Assembly (NCBI GenBank): GCA_050331575.1
Contig: JBHJGS010000030.1
Coordinates: 1-40,161, forward strand
Source of the DNA: JBHJGS01 sp050331575
Lineage (GTDB): Bacteria > Pseudomonadota > Alphaproteobacteria > Sphingomonadales > Rhodothalassiaceae
Reading direction: 5' to 3'
Length of the DNA: 40,161 bases
How positions within the stretch are numbered: position 1 is the first letter of the stretch; every line of letters begins with the position of its first letter. This document shows positions 1-9,325 of the stretch, in pieces. The translations under genes and the position numbers were made by a program. Under the pieces are notes generated by a model. It was not told the DNA's origin. It did not search any database and was given only the letters and a program-made list of their open reading frames with translations.

Positions 1-72
1 GCCGTGCGCAGTGGATGGGTGCCCGTCAACGGTCGGGGTGTGTATGAGCTAGGGTCCCGAGCGGAGAAATGA
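1..72 (+). CDS. 3' end of an unidentified gene coupled to the reverse transcriptase
   Basis: Frame 1 is open from the window edge to a TGA at 70-72, giving only 23 residues that end in GSRAEK. The stop overlaps the reverse transcriptase start in an ATGA arrangement, which is why this frame is preferred; the other two forward frames also stop within the first 52 bases, so the choice is not certain. The overlap suggests translational coupling of the two products. The tail is too short to place in a family: it lacks the C-terminal pattern of formylglycine-generating-enzyme-like variable proteins found in diversity-generating retroelements, and I do not recognise it otherwise. The identity of this partner would be the strongest clue to the role of the reverse transcriptase. 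Confidence 0.4.
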   Translation, partial: AVRSGWVPVNGRGVYELGSRAEK

Positions 73-1391
73 CAAAATCTCTTTATGATGAAATGCGGAG
101 CGAGCAGAATCTGTTTTCTGCTTGGCGGCATGTAAAGCGAAGCGCACTAAACTCGGACAACAACGAGATCAAGGGGCAGGCCGCTGAGTTCGAGCATCGA
201 CACCAAACTCACTTGAGAACCATAGGCAAGCAGCTTCAAAAAGAGCGGTTCGTTTTTGACGACGTCACAGGCGTTTTGAAGGACAAGAAGAAACGCCTAG
301 CACAGAAAAAAGACCCACGTCCTATCGCCATCGCCACGTTGCGCAATCGCGTTGTCCAGAGAGCGATCTTGCAAGTTCTACAGCCACGGAAAGCCAGAAA
401 TATCGCGGATATCGATACGCGCTATGAGGCGATTTCTGACCCTCGCTTGGGCAAGATCAACTCCGTTAACCGGTCTGACTTTGGGGTTGGCGGTCTTCTG
501 AAACCATTTGCCGGTGTAAACCCAGCGATCAAGCGCATTTCAAAGGCCGTGGATGACGGCGCAAGGTACTTCTTTCAATCCGATATCAAGGCATTCTTCA
601 CAAGAATTCCTACGGCGGACGTGATCTCGTTTGTTCAAGCGCAAACAAATGATGAGCAGCTTACGAAGATTTTCGCCGATGGATTGAGGGTAAATTTGGC
701 CAACAAGGAAGAGTTGGCCACCTACGCAAAACTTTTTCCCGCCGGTGGAATCGGTGTCGCCCAAGGCTCCTCATTGTCGGCTTTTGCAGGAAACGTGCTC
801 CTCTATGATCTTGACCATGAGTTGAATACGGGAACAGTCACCGCCGTACGCTATATAGACGATCTGTTGATGGTCGCACCCAGCGAAGCCGCGCTGAACG
901 AGGCAGTTAAGCTGGCCAAGGCTCGTCTCGCTGCATTCGGTTTCAGCCTCTACAAGCCCGTTCGCGGCTCCGACAAGGCTGCGCAAGGTCTGTGCGGGCA
1001 TGACAGTATAAGCTTCCTCGGATGCATGCTTCAGCCCAACCGATGCGTTCCAAGTGCACGCTCCATGCAGAACCTCAGCAAAAGCGTATCGAGTTCGATC
1101 AGCGCGTCAAAAAAGGCGATCAATGCCTCGATCCACGAAGGAAAAATGCTGCCCCCAAGTCTCTCCGAAAGCGCCGTTCTTCAGGCCATTGGAAAGAAAA
1201 TCTATGGGTGGCAAAAGTCATTCGCGTTCTGCAACGACCCACAACCATTCGCGCAACTTGATAGTGAAATTTTCGCAAAGATAAGCGACTACCGGAGCTG
1301 GGTTTTTCGGAAAACGCAATCACTCGCTGACAACGGGCTGCGGGGACGAATTTATGGTGTGCGGGACATGGCGGCCATGTTTGAAGAGTAG
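69..1391 (+). CDS. Reverse transcriptase of unassigned group (440 aa)
   Basis: The protein carries the ordered motifs of a bacterial RNA-directed DNA polymerase. These are RPI near residues 84-86 followed by an R..QRAI helix, motif A SDIKAFF with Asp172, motif B AQGSSLS around 231-237, motif C YIDD at 262-265, and GFSLYKP at 291-297 with a later SFLG. The catalytic aspartates are all present, so it looks active. There is no maturase or HNH domain after the polymerase core, so it is not a complete group II intron protein. Coding sequence sits directly upstream, which leaves no room for a classical retron msr-msd RNA. Motif B has QG rather than the SQ of diversity-generating retroelements. Its A+T content and codon choice differ from the GC-rich genes that follow, which suggests acquisition. 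It may belong to the unknown-group or defence-associated reverse transcriptases; this is inference. Confidence 0.9.
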   Translation: MTKSLYDEMRSEQNLFSAWRHVKRSALNSDNNEIKGQAAEFEHRHQTHLRTIGKQLQKERFVFDDVTGVLKDKKKRLAQKKDPRPIAIATLRNRVVQRAILQVLQPRKARNIADIDTRYEAISDPRLGKINSVNRSDFGVGGLLKPFAGVNPAIKRISKAVDDGARYFFQSDIKAFFTRIPTADVISFVQAQTNDEQLTKIFADGLRVNLANKEELATYAKLFPAGGIGVAQGSSLSAFAGNVLLYDLDHELNTGTVTAVRYIDDLLMVAPSEAALNEAVKLAKARLAAFGFSLYKPVRGSDKAAQGLCGHDSISFLGCMLQPNRCVPSARSMQNLSKSVSSSISASKKAINASIHEGKMLPPSLSESAVLQAIGKKIYGWQKSFAFCNDPQPFAQLDSEIFAKISDYRSWVFRKTQSLADNGLRGRIYGVRDMAAMFEE

Positions 1392-1509
1392 TCAGAGGAA
1401 TATCGGGAGTCGGCCGAATTTGGACCGAATGGGCTGGTCACAAGCTTGTCCTGAAGGTACCGCAGGGCTCATTCGCCTCTAGGCGCTCGGGGTTGACGCC
1501 AATGACCAT

Positions 1510-1542
1510 GGGCACAGAATGGACACAGTTTGGTCACAGCGC
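1510..1542. repeat. Three phased 11-bp direct repeats beside tRNA-Val
   Basis: Three adjacent units, GGGCACAGAAT, GGACACAGTTT and GGTCACAGCGC, share GGNCACAG and repeat every 11 bases, so they lie on one face of the helix. A looser fourth copy, GGTCACAAGCT, occurs at 1436-1446. They lie between the reverse transcriptase and the 3' end of a tRNA gene. Arrays of this kind could be arm-type sites for a tyrosine recombinase or another protein array; no integrase gene is visible in the window, so the role is inference. A small hairpin with CTTGGC at 1553-1558 and GCCAAG at 1567-1572 follows. The rest of 1392-1598 holds no convincing gene. Confidence 0.5.
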
Positions 1543-1598
1543 CAAAGAGGGTCTTGGCAGATACCCGCCAAGCCATTGATTTGTATTATGAAAAATAG

Positions 1599-1670
1599 TG
1601 GGCGCGAGAGGATTTGAACCTCTGACCCCTGCGGTGTGAACACAGTGCTCTACCCCTGAGCTACGCGCCC
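1599..1670 (-). tRNA. tRNA-Val, anticodon CAC
   Basis: Read on the minus strand, the sequence folds into a full 72-nt cloverleaf. The acceptor stem is GGGCGCG with CGCGCCC and a discriminator A, the D arm is GCTC/GAGC, the anticodon stem is CTGTG/CGCAG, and the T arm is AGAGG/CCTCT with loop TTCAAAT. The anticodon loop TTCACAC puts CAC at positions 34-36, so it reads valine GUG codons. CCA is not encoded: the bases after the discriminator are CTA. The 3' end faces the reverse transcriptase, the orientation expected if an element had integrated into the tRNA 3' end. Confidence 0.95.
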
Positions 1671-1825
1671 CCGTGCGGTTCGCACAGAAGCCGGTGCTAT
1701 ATCCGGCCCAGCCGGGGCGCGCAAGGCGGAACGCGCCGCCGGGCTTCACAAATCCGCTAAAGCGGCGCAGCCGGCGGCCCGGCGGCCCGCCGCTAAAGGG
1801 GGGGGCCTCGCTGCGGCTGCCGTCA

Positions 1826-3016
1826 TTATCCCGGCGCGGCAGCGCGATAGACATCGCGGCTGGGCAGCGGCCGCAGCGGCAGCCGGGTTATCCGGGTGGG
1901 CGCATAGCCCCGCTGCAGGCTGTCGAGATTGGCGCGGGCGTCGACATAGTGTGGCCGCTGCGCCAAGGCGCGCTGCAAATGATCCTGGGCCCGGGCGGCT
2001 TGGGCGGCTTGGGCGGCTTGGGCGCGATGCCAGCAACACACGGCCAGATTATTGTCGATTTCCGCGGCCGGAGCTGTCGCCTGCAGCATCGCCAGGGTGT
2101 CGCCGGCGGTGTCGAACCGCTGCAGCAGCATCTGGGCGGTCGCGCTCAGAAACCGGCCCATCCAGCCTGCCGGCCGGGCATAAGGCGCGATCGGCTCATC
2201 ACCCGCAGCCGCCAGGTCCGAGGCCACCGAGGCGGCCGCTGCGGCCCGATCCATCGTCAGCAAAAAGGCTGTCAGGGTGAACAGCTGCTCCGCTGCGGCC
2301 AGGCCGGATCTCTGCAGCGCGCCACCGAGCCAGGCCGCCTCATGCTTGGCTAAGGCGCGATGGGTGAAGTGGCGGGCCTGCGTCAGATCGCGCGACAGCG
2401 ACTGTGCGCTGTGCACATAGCGGTAGCGCGGCCGGTCCATCAGCGCAATGCGCGCCCCGCAAACCAGCGCCCTGAGGCTGAAATCATAATCCTCCGCCTG
2501 GCGCTGGTCCGGGTCCATGCCCAGGCGCACGGCAAAGTCGGTCCGAAAACCGCAAAACGGCCCGGACACCCAATTGCGCTCGAACTGTCGCCAAAGCCCG
2601 CCCGGACGCTGCAAGAAAGTCGGCATCGGCCGATCCACGGTCTTGTCGCCGGACCCCTGGTCATAAAGGTCTGACGCGGCATAAACCATATCCGCGCCGG
2701 CCTGCAGCGCGGCCGCCATGGCCTCGGCATAGCCCGGGTCGAAGGCATCATCGGCATCCAGCCACAAACCGTAGGAGGTTTCGATTGCCTGCAGCGCTGT
2801 CTGGCGCGCGTGGCCAACACCGCGCCAGCGATCCGGTCGCACCACGCGCACCCGCCCCGGCGCGGCGGCCTGCGCCAGCGCGGCCATGCCATCCTCAGAA
2901 AAATCGTCGACCAGCAGCACCGCAGCCTGCGGGCTGGCGGCGGCACAGCGAACGGCGTGGGCGACAGTCGTTGCCGCGTTGCGGCCGACAATCGCGATGG
3001 TCAGATCGGCCGGCAT
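1826..3016 (-). CDS. Family 2 glycosyltransferase with C-terminal helical tail
   Basis: The N-terminal part is a GT-A fold: a first strand TIAIVGRN, then VLLVDDFSEDG, then LWLDADDAFD, which contains the DXD-type metal and nucleotide-sugar site, then a QAEDYDFSLR segment typical of the acceptor/catalytic region. It should transfer a sugar from a nucleotide sugar to an unknown acceptor in the cytoplasm. The C-terminal 200 residues are alanine-rich and look like TPR-type helical repeats (NNLAVCCWHRAQ, YVDARANLDSL). I chose the ATG at 3016, immediately before the first strand; a GTG at 3082 would add 22 residues of low quality and crowd the divergent gene. A 9-bp unit repeated three times near 1997-2022 encodes AQA repeats. 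It is a solitary gene, so the substrate cannot be deduced. Confidence 0.8.
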   Translation of the reverse strand: MPADLTIAIVGRNAATTVAHAVRCAAASPQAAVLLVDDFSEDGMAALAQAAAPGRVRVVRPDRWRGVGHARQTALQAIETSYGLWLDADDAFDPGYAEAMAAALQAGADMVYAASDLYDQGSGDKTVDRPMPTFLQRPGGLWRQFERNWVSGPFCGFRTDFAVRLGMDPDQRQAEDYDFSLRALVCGARIALMDRPRYRYVHSAQSLSRDLTQARHFTHRALAKHEAAWLGGALQRSGLAAAEQLFTLTAFLLTMDRAAAAASVASDLAAAGDEPIAPYARPAGWMGRFLSATAQMLLQRFDTAGDTLAMLQATAPAAEIDNNLAVCCWHRAQAAQAAQAARAQDHLQRALAQRPHYVDARANLDSLQRGYAPTRITRLPLRPLPSRDVYRAAAPG

Positions 3017-3096
3017 CGATCTTGATCCCAGGGCTTGCCCGCCGCCTTCCGATGGGGGAAACACCGGCGCGCGAAAGGACACACACGGAGGCGGGC

Positions 3097-3315
3097 ATGG
3101 GGCCGGGATATGCGGTGACCTTGGCGGGTTTGGTGGCGGGCATCGGCCTGACCGCCTTGGGGGCCTGGCGCACGGGTAAGCCTTATGAGCCGGGCCGCCT
3201 GGGCTGGGTCCCTTGGCCCTTGGTCATGATGTTGGGCGTGGTGCTCATCCTGGTCATGATCGGCCATTTGATCACGCTGACCACCGGCGTGCATTTTGAA
3301 GGCCGCCGCAGATAA
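3097..3315 (+). CDS. Small two-helix membrane protein, unknown function
   Basis: This 72-residue protein starts at an ATG with a clear ribosome binding site (GGAG, about six bases upstream). It has two hydrophobic segments, roughly residues 5-23 (YAVTLAGLVAGIGLTALGAW) and 40-62 (WPLVMMLGVVLILVMIGHL), joined by a short loop with charged residues, and ends in a basic GRRR tail. That pattern fits a small inner-membrane protein. It diverges from the glycosyltransferase, with about 80 bases between the starts. I do not recognise a named family. The good ribosome site and clean membrane topology make it likely to be real. Confidence 0.65.
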   Translation: MGPGYAVTLAGLVAGIGLTALGAWRTGKPYEPGRLGWVPWPLVMMLGVVLILVMIGHLITLTTGVHFEGRRR

Positions 3316-3353
3316 AAAAAGCGGGCAACGCAAGGGGGAAATGCGTGCCCGCT
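3314..3353 (-). terminator. Intrinsic terminator downstream of ferredoxin gene
   Basis: AGCGGGC at 3320-3326 pairs with GCCCGCT at 3347-3353, and ACGCA at 3328-3332 pairs with TGCGT at 3342-3346. Read leftwards, the stem is followed by a run of U (the A run at 3314-3320). This is a good factor-independent terminator for the minus-strand ferredoxin transcript. It sits right at the stop of the small membrane protein and may also limit readthrough from that side, though the plus-strand T run is poor. Confidence 0.75.
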
Positions 3354-3476
3354 GTCTTCAGTGAAGGGAGCTGAAAGGCTGTATCAGCAAGACCAGTTAT
3401 AGCCGTGCGCACCTTAATTTTGCGTAAAGCGCGGAAAGATCTTATTTCGGTTTTTTTCAACCCCACCGGTGACGGC

Positions 3477-3794
3477 TCAGTCGTCCGGCGCGATGGTGAT
3501 CGCCAGGCCGTCCAGCGCCTCGGTCACCTCGATCTGGCAGGACAGGCGCGAGCCGGCCTGTTCATGATCGCTGTCGCCCAGAAGCTCCGCCTCTTCTTCC
3601 TCCCGCGCCGGCAATCGATCCAACCAGTCTTCATCGACATAAACGTGACAGGTGGCGCAGGAACAATTGCCGCCACACAGGGCCTGAATGCCGTCATAGC
3701 CCTCGTCGCGCAGCACTTCCATCAAGCTGAGGCCGACCTCGGCATTGATCGATGCCTGGCTGCCGTCCTGGTCGGTGACATGAATCCGCGGCAT
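3477..3794 (-). CDS. 2Fe-2S ferredoxin, adrenodoxin type
   Basis: At 105 residues this has the length and order of an adrenodoxin/ISC-type ferredoxin. The cluster ligands are Cys40, Cys46 and Cys49 in CGGNCSCATCH (C-x5-C-x2-C) and Cys86 in RLSCQI. An extra cysteine, Cys44, lies inside the loop. The acidic stretch at residues 54-78 is the usual docking face for a reductase or P450. The ribosome site AAGGGAGAG is well placed before the ATG. It is not in an isc/hsc operon here, so it more likely supplies electrons to an oxygenase or similar partner encoded elsewhere. It is transcribed toward a strong terminator and may be monocistronic. Confidence 0.9.
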   Translation of the reverse strand: MPRIHVTDQDGSQASINAEVGLSLMEVLRDEGYDGIQALCGGNCSCATCHVYVDEDWLDRLPAREEEEAELLGDSDHEQAGSRLSCQIEVTEALDGLAITIAPDD

Positions 3795-3874
3795 GGATCG
3801 CTCTCCCTTGAACTCGCCGGACTTATTTCGGCTCTAAACCAAGGCTGCCCCGGCGCGCAAGCGGACGAGGGCCA

Positions 3875-6538
<2,664 letters not shown>

Positions 6539-6747
6539 GGTCTGGTCCTTCAGTCCGTGCATGGCGCATCCCTCTATCAGCCGCCGTGTGCCGCGGCCAT
6601 CCTCGTGTTGCCTCGCCGCCCCCCAATCCTGCCGCGGCAGTTTGTGGCGCATGCCGCGCGGTTTCTCAAGCGCTCCGGCATGTAAATCGGATGCATTCCC
6701 ACAGCGGACTGCTTATTCTGCGGCAATCCGCAAGAGGGAGGCCCGCC

Positions 6748-7578
6748 ATGCCGTTCGACCCGCCGCACAGCGACCTGATCGCCCTGACGCTGACCGACAA
6801 GATCGCCCATGTGGAGCTGAACCGGCCGGACAAGCGCAACGCCCTGCCCGACCCCTTCTGGACCGAATTCCCCGCCCTGATCGACTGGTTGAGCGAGCAG
6901 CCGGAGGTGCGCTGCATCCTTCTGTCCGGCCGCGGCAAGATGTTCACCGCCGGGCTGGATCTGAATGATGCGGCATCCCTGTTTCAGCAGCAGGGCGATC
7001 CGGGCCGAGTGCGCGAGAAGCTGCGTCGCAAGATCGCGCAGATGCAGGACTGCGTGACCGCGCTGGAACGCTGCCGGGTGCCGGTGATCGCGGCGGTGCA
7101 TGATGGCTGCCTGGGCGCGGGCGTCGATCTGGCCAGTGCCTGCTGTGTGCGCCTGGCGACGAGGGATGCTTATTTCACCGTGCAGGAGATCAATATCGGC
7201 ATCGTCGCCGATGTCGGCACCTTGCAGCGCCTGCCAGCACTCCTGCCCCTGGGGCTGGTGCGCGAGCTCGCCTATACCGGTCGACCTTTCCGGGCTGAGG
7301 AGGCGCTGGCGCACGGCTTTGTCAATGCCGTGCTGGACGATCGCGAGGCGCTGCTCGCCCACGCCTTCGATCTGGCCCGCCAGATCGCCGCCAAAAGCCC
7401 CCTGGCCATGGCCGGCACCAAGCGCGCCATCACCTATGCCCGAGACCACGGCGCTGCCGACGCGCTGACCCAAGTGGCCGACTGGAATGCCGGCATGCTG
7501 CTCGGCACCGATGTGATGAAAGCGGTGCAGGCGGTGCTGCGCAAGCAGCAGGCAGACTTTGACGACCTGCTACCATAA
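6748..7578 (+). CDS. Enoyl-CoA hydratase/isomerase, dienoyl-CoA isomerase-like
   Basis: This 276-residue crotonase-fold protein resembles delta(3,5)-delta(2,4)-dienoyl-CoA isomerase (ECH1) more than a plain hydratase. Family landmarks are MFTAGLDL and GCLGAGVDLASAC, which form the CoA and oxyanion pocket. VQEINIGIVADVGTLQRLP holds Glu147 and Asp155, spaced like the two acidic catalytic residues of rat ECH1. The segment KSPLAMAGTKRAITYARDH is also typical. It would process unsaturated fatty acids with odd-position double bonds during beta-oxidation. The start has a strong GGGAGG ribosome site. It diverges from ppdK with no other beta-oxidation gene nearby. Substrate assignment is by motif resemblance only. 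Confidence 0.9.
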   Translation: MPFDPPHSDLIALTLTDKIAHVELNRPDKRNALPDPFWTEFPALIDWLSEQPEVRCILLSGRGKMFTAGLDLNDAASLFQQQGDPGRVREKLRRKIAQMQDCVTALERCRVPVIAAVHDGCLGAGVDLASACCVRLATRDAYFTVQEINIGIVADVGTLQRLPALLPLGLVRELAYTGRPFRAEEALAHGFVNAVLDDREALLAHAFDLARQIAAKSPLAMAGTKRAITYARDHGAADALTQVADWNAGMLLGTDVMKAVQAVLRKQQADFDDLLP

Positions 7579-7582
7579 CAAA

Positions 7583-7755
7583 CCGCACCCCTCTCCCTTT
7601 CCCCTTGTGGGAGAGGGAGGGGCCCGCCGCGCGCCAGCGCGGTGGGAGGGTGAGGGGTCGGGCGCTGGGCACACCCGCCGGCGCCCTTGTTTCCACCGCC
7701 GGGCCCCCTCACCCCAACCCCTCTCCCACACAGGGGAGAGGGGCTTTTGTGGGGG
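7583..7755. repeat. Dispersed GC-rich intergenic repeat pair with hairpins
   Basis: Two related blocks lie back to back after the isomerase gene. Each contains ACCCCTCTCCC or CCCCTCTCCC facing GGGAGAGGG or GGGGAGAGGGG, so each forms a hairpin, and between them is another GC-rich hairpin around 7655-7690. Sequence of this kind is a familiar dispersed intergenic repeat in GC-rich proteobacteria. The second hairpin (about 7720-7742) is followed by CTTTTG and could act as a weak terminator for the isomerase. The stop codon and last ten or so codons of the converging ThiE-like gene lie in this block. Confidence 0.75.
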
Positions 7756-8335
7756 CGAAGGCGTCGATGGCGGCGAGGCCGGCGAGGCCTGGAGGTAGCC
7801 GCCGGGCCGTTGCTGCGGTGATGCCGCCAAGTGGATAGACCGGACCCTGAATGAAGCGCAGCATGCGCGCCAGGCGGTGCGGACCAAGGGTGCCAGCCCC
7901 GGGGTGGCTGCGGGTGGCGAAGACCGGGGAGACCAACACCGCATCGGCCCCGCGCGCCAGCGCCTGATTGGCCGCGCGCACCGAATGCGCCGCGGCGGTC
8001 TGCAGCCCGCCGGTGCGGCGGTCGACGCGGTGGATCAGCCCCTCCGGCCAGTGCACGCCGTGCGCGCGCACCAGCCCTGCCAGCCGGGCGTCGCCGGCGA
8101 TCAGACACACGCGCCGCTGCGCCCGGCACAGGCGCGCCAGCATGGCGGCATAGGCCGCCCGGTCCGCGCGCGCATAGTCCCGATACAGCACGCCCACGCC
8201 TGCGGGCAGCCGCCGCACCACGGCCACAGGATCCGGCGTGCGGCCACGGTCGGCCACAAACAGGGCAACAGGCAGAGACTTGACGGCACGGCGGCGGCGC
8301 GCGACGCAGGCAGGCCGACTTCGGGAGACTGTCAT
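7709..8335 (-). CDS. Thiamine phosphate synthase/TenI-like protein
   Basis: The protein follows the ThiE/TenI barrel pattern: an N-terminal LFVADRG strand, AHGVHWPEG (where ThiE has GVHxGQ), AAHSVRAANQALARGADAVLVSPVFATRSHPG (the GADYxxxGPvF region) and VYPLGGIT (the phosphate-binding GGI). Several catalytic positions of true ThiE differ, so it may be a paralogue rather than the thiamine-pathway enzyme. I use the ATG at 8335, which overlaps the divergent yggS start; no better start lies before the first strand. About 208 residues. The C-terminal PLPCVGEGLG tail is encoded by the adjoining dispersed repeat, so the original end has been replaced or extended. Confidence 0.7.
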   Translation of the reverse strand: MTVSRSRPACVARRRRAVKSLPVALFVADRGRTPDPVAVVRRLPAGVGVLYRDYARADRAAYAAMLARLCRAQRRVCLIAGDARLAGLVRAHGVHWPEGLIHRVDRRTGGLQTAAAHSVRAANQALARGADAVLVSPVFATRSHPGAGTLGPHRLARMLRFIQGPVYPLGGITAATARRLPPGLAGLAAIDAFAPTKAPLPCVGEGLG

Positions 8336-9017
8336 GGCCATCGATCCTGTCGCCAATCTGGCCGCCGTGCAATCAGCCATGGCCGAGGCGTGCCGGCGCT
8401 TCGGTGTGGTGCGGGACCTGCCGCAGGTGGTGGCGGTCAGCAAGGTCCATGGCGCCGAGCGCATCGTCCCGCTGCTGGCCGCCGGCCATCGCCATTTCGG
8501 CGAGAACCGGGTGCAAGAAGCCCAAGCGAAATGGCCGGATCTGAAGGCGCGCCATCCGGGCACCGTGCTGCATCTGTTGGGTCCGTTGCAGACCAACAAG
8601 GTCTCCGCCGCGCTGGACCTGTTCGACGTGATCGAAACCCTGGATCGGGAGAAACTGGCGCGCAAATTGGCCGAGGCGCTGAAGACGCGCACAACCGCCC
8701 CGCGCCTGTTCGTGCAGGTCAATACCGGCGAGGAAGCGCAGAAAAGCGGCGTGCTGCCGGGCGACCTGGCAGCGTTTCTTGATCTGTGCCGGGACACCTT
8801 GGGACTGCCCATTTGCGGCCTGATGTGCATCCCACCGATGGGCGAGGATCCAGCGCTGCATTTCGGATTGTTGAAGACACTGGCTGACCGCCATGGGGTC
8901 AATGCGCTGTCCATGGGCATGTCCGGGGACTATCCCCTCGCAGCCGCCATGGGCGCGGATTTCGTGCGGGTCGGCACGGCGATCTTCGGCCCGCGCGACC
9001 AGGGCGCGGCCCCTTGA
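8334..9017 (+). CDS. YggS/PLPBP family pyridoxal phosphate-binding protein
   Basis: This 227-residue protein is the single-domain alanine-racemase-like barrel that binds PLP and buffers vitamin B6 and amino-acid homeostasis. Lys37 in VAVSKVHG is the expected Schiff-base lysine. Other family blocks are HFGENRVQEAQAKW, LHLLGPLQTNK, QVNTGEEAQKSG, GLMCIPP, LSMGMSGDYPLA and FVRVGTAIFG near the C terminus, where Arg and Gly bind the phosphate. The family has no known catalytic turnover. It diverges from the ThiE-like gene with starts sharing the same few bases, a cofactor-themed pairing. The start gives the usual family length. Confidence 0.95.
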   Translation: MAIDPVANLAAVQSAMAEACRRFGVVRDLPQVVAVSKVHGAERIVPLLAAGHRHFGENRVQEAQAKWPDLKARHPGTVLHLLGPLQTNKVSAALDLFDVIETLDREKLARKLAEALKTRTTAPRLFVQVNTGEEAQKSGVLPGDLAAFLDLCRDTLGLPICGLMCIPPMGEDPALHFGLLKTLADRHGVNALSMGMSGDYPLAAAMGADFVRVGTAIFGPRDQGAAP

Positions 9018-9069
9018 ATGCCCAGAGGAGCGCCCCTATCTTAGCATTGCTTAGATAGGGAGTTCGATC

Positions 9070-9300
9070 ATGAGCGTTTATATCATGGTGGTCGTGATCT
9101 GCCTGGCCAGTGCCGCGGTGCCCATCGCCATCGTCTAGCTGGTCAGCCGCGCGCGCACCCGTGCTGCAGAAAGCCAGATCCGAAAGCAGCTGGTGCCGAT
9201 GGCGGAACGCCAGGCCCAGATGGAAGAGCGTCTGCAGGTGCTGGAAAAACTGGCCACTGATCCGCACCACCGCCTGGAGCGCGAGATCGCGGCCCTATAA
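9070..9300 (+). pseudogene. PspB-like membrane protein interrupted by an amber codon
   Basis: A good ribosome site (GGGAG, seven bases before the ATG) precedes a frame that encodes a hydrophobic N terminus, MSVYIMVVVICLASAAVPIAIV. It is then interrupted by TAG at 9136-9138 and runs on in the same frame to TAA at 9298-9300. The second part, ending LEKLATDPHHRLEREIAAL, is an amphipathic helix like the C-terminal half of PspB, the phage-shock membrane regulator. Reading TAG as TGG (Trp) would restore a normal 76-residue protein with a membrane helix plus coiled coil. Either the gene is a recent pseudogene, the base is a sequencing error, or the amber codon is read through. No pspA or pspC is adjacent. 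Confidence 0.65.
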
Positions 9301-9325
9301 GGCGGCGGCGCCTGGCCATCACCGG

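Noticed and set aside
1..1391. Diversity-generating retroelement
   Set aside because: No template/variable repeat pair is visible, motif B is QG rather than SQ, and there is no Avd-like gene in the window. The part left of base 1 could not be checked.
1501..1575. Short plus-strand ORF through the phased repeats (ATG at 1504 or 1510, stop near 1575)
   Set aside because: It would encode only about 25 residues, has no ribosome site and is best explained as a by-product of the repeats.
69..1598. Retron reading of the RT locus
   Set aside because: A retron needs an msr-msd RNA next to the RT. Coding sequence overlaps the start of the RT and I see no paired inverted repeats of the retron type downstream.
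1997..2022. GGCTTGGGC units as a regulatory repeat
   Set aside because: They are three in-frame 9-bp units inside the glycosyltransferase gene and simply encode an AQA repeat.
1673..2353. 226-residue plus-strand frame opposite the glycosyltransferase
   Set aside because: It overlaps the tRNA promoter side and the GT gene on the other strand, has arginine/glycine-rich low-quality sequence, and shows no family pattern.
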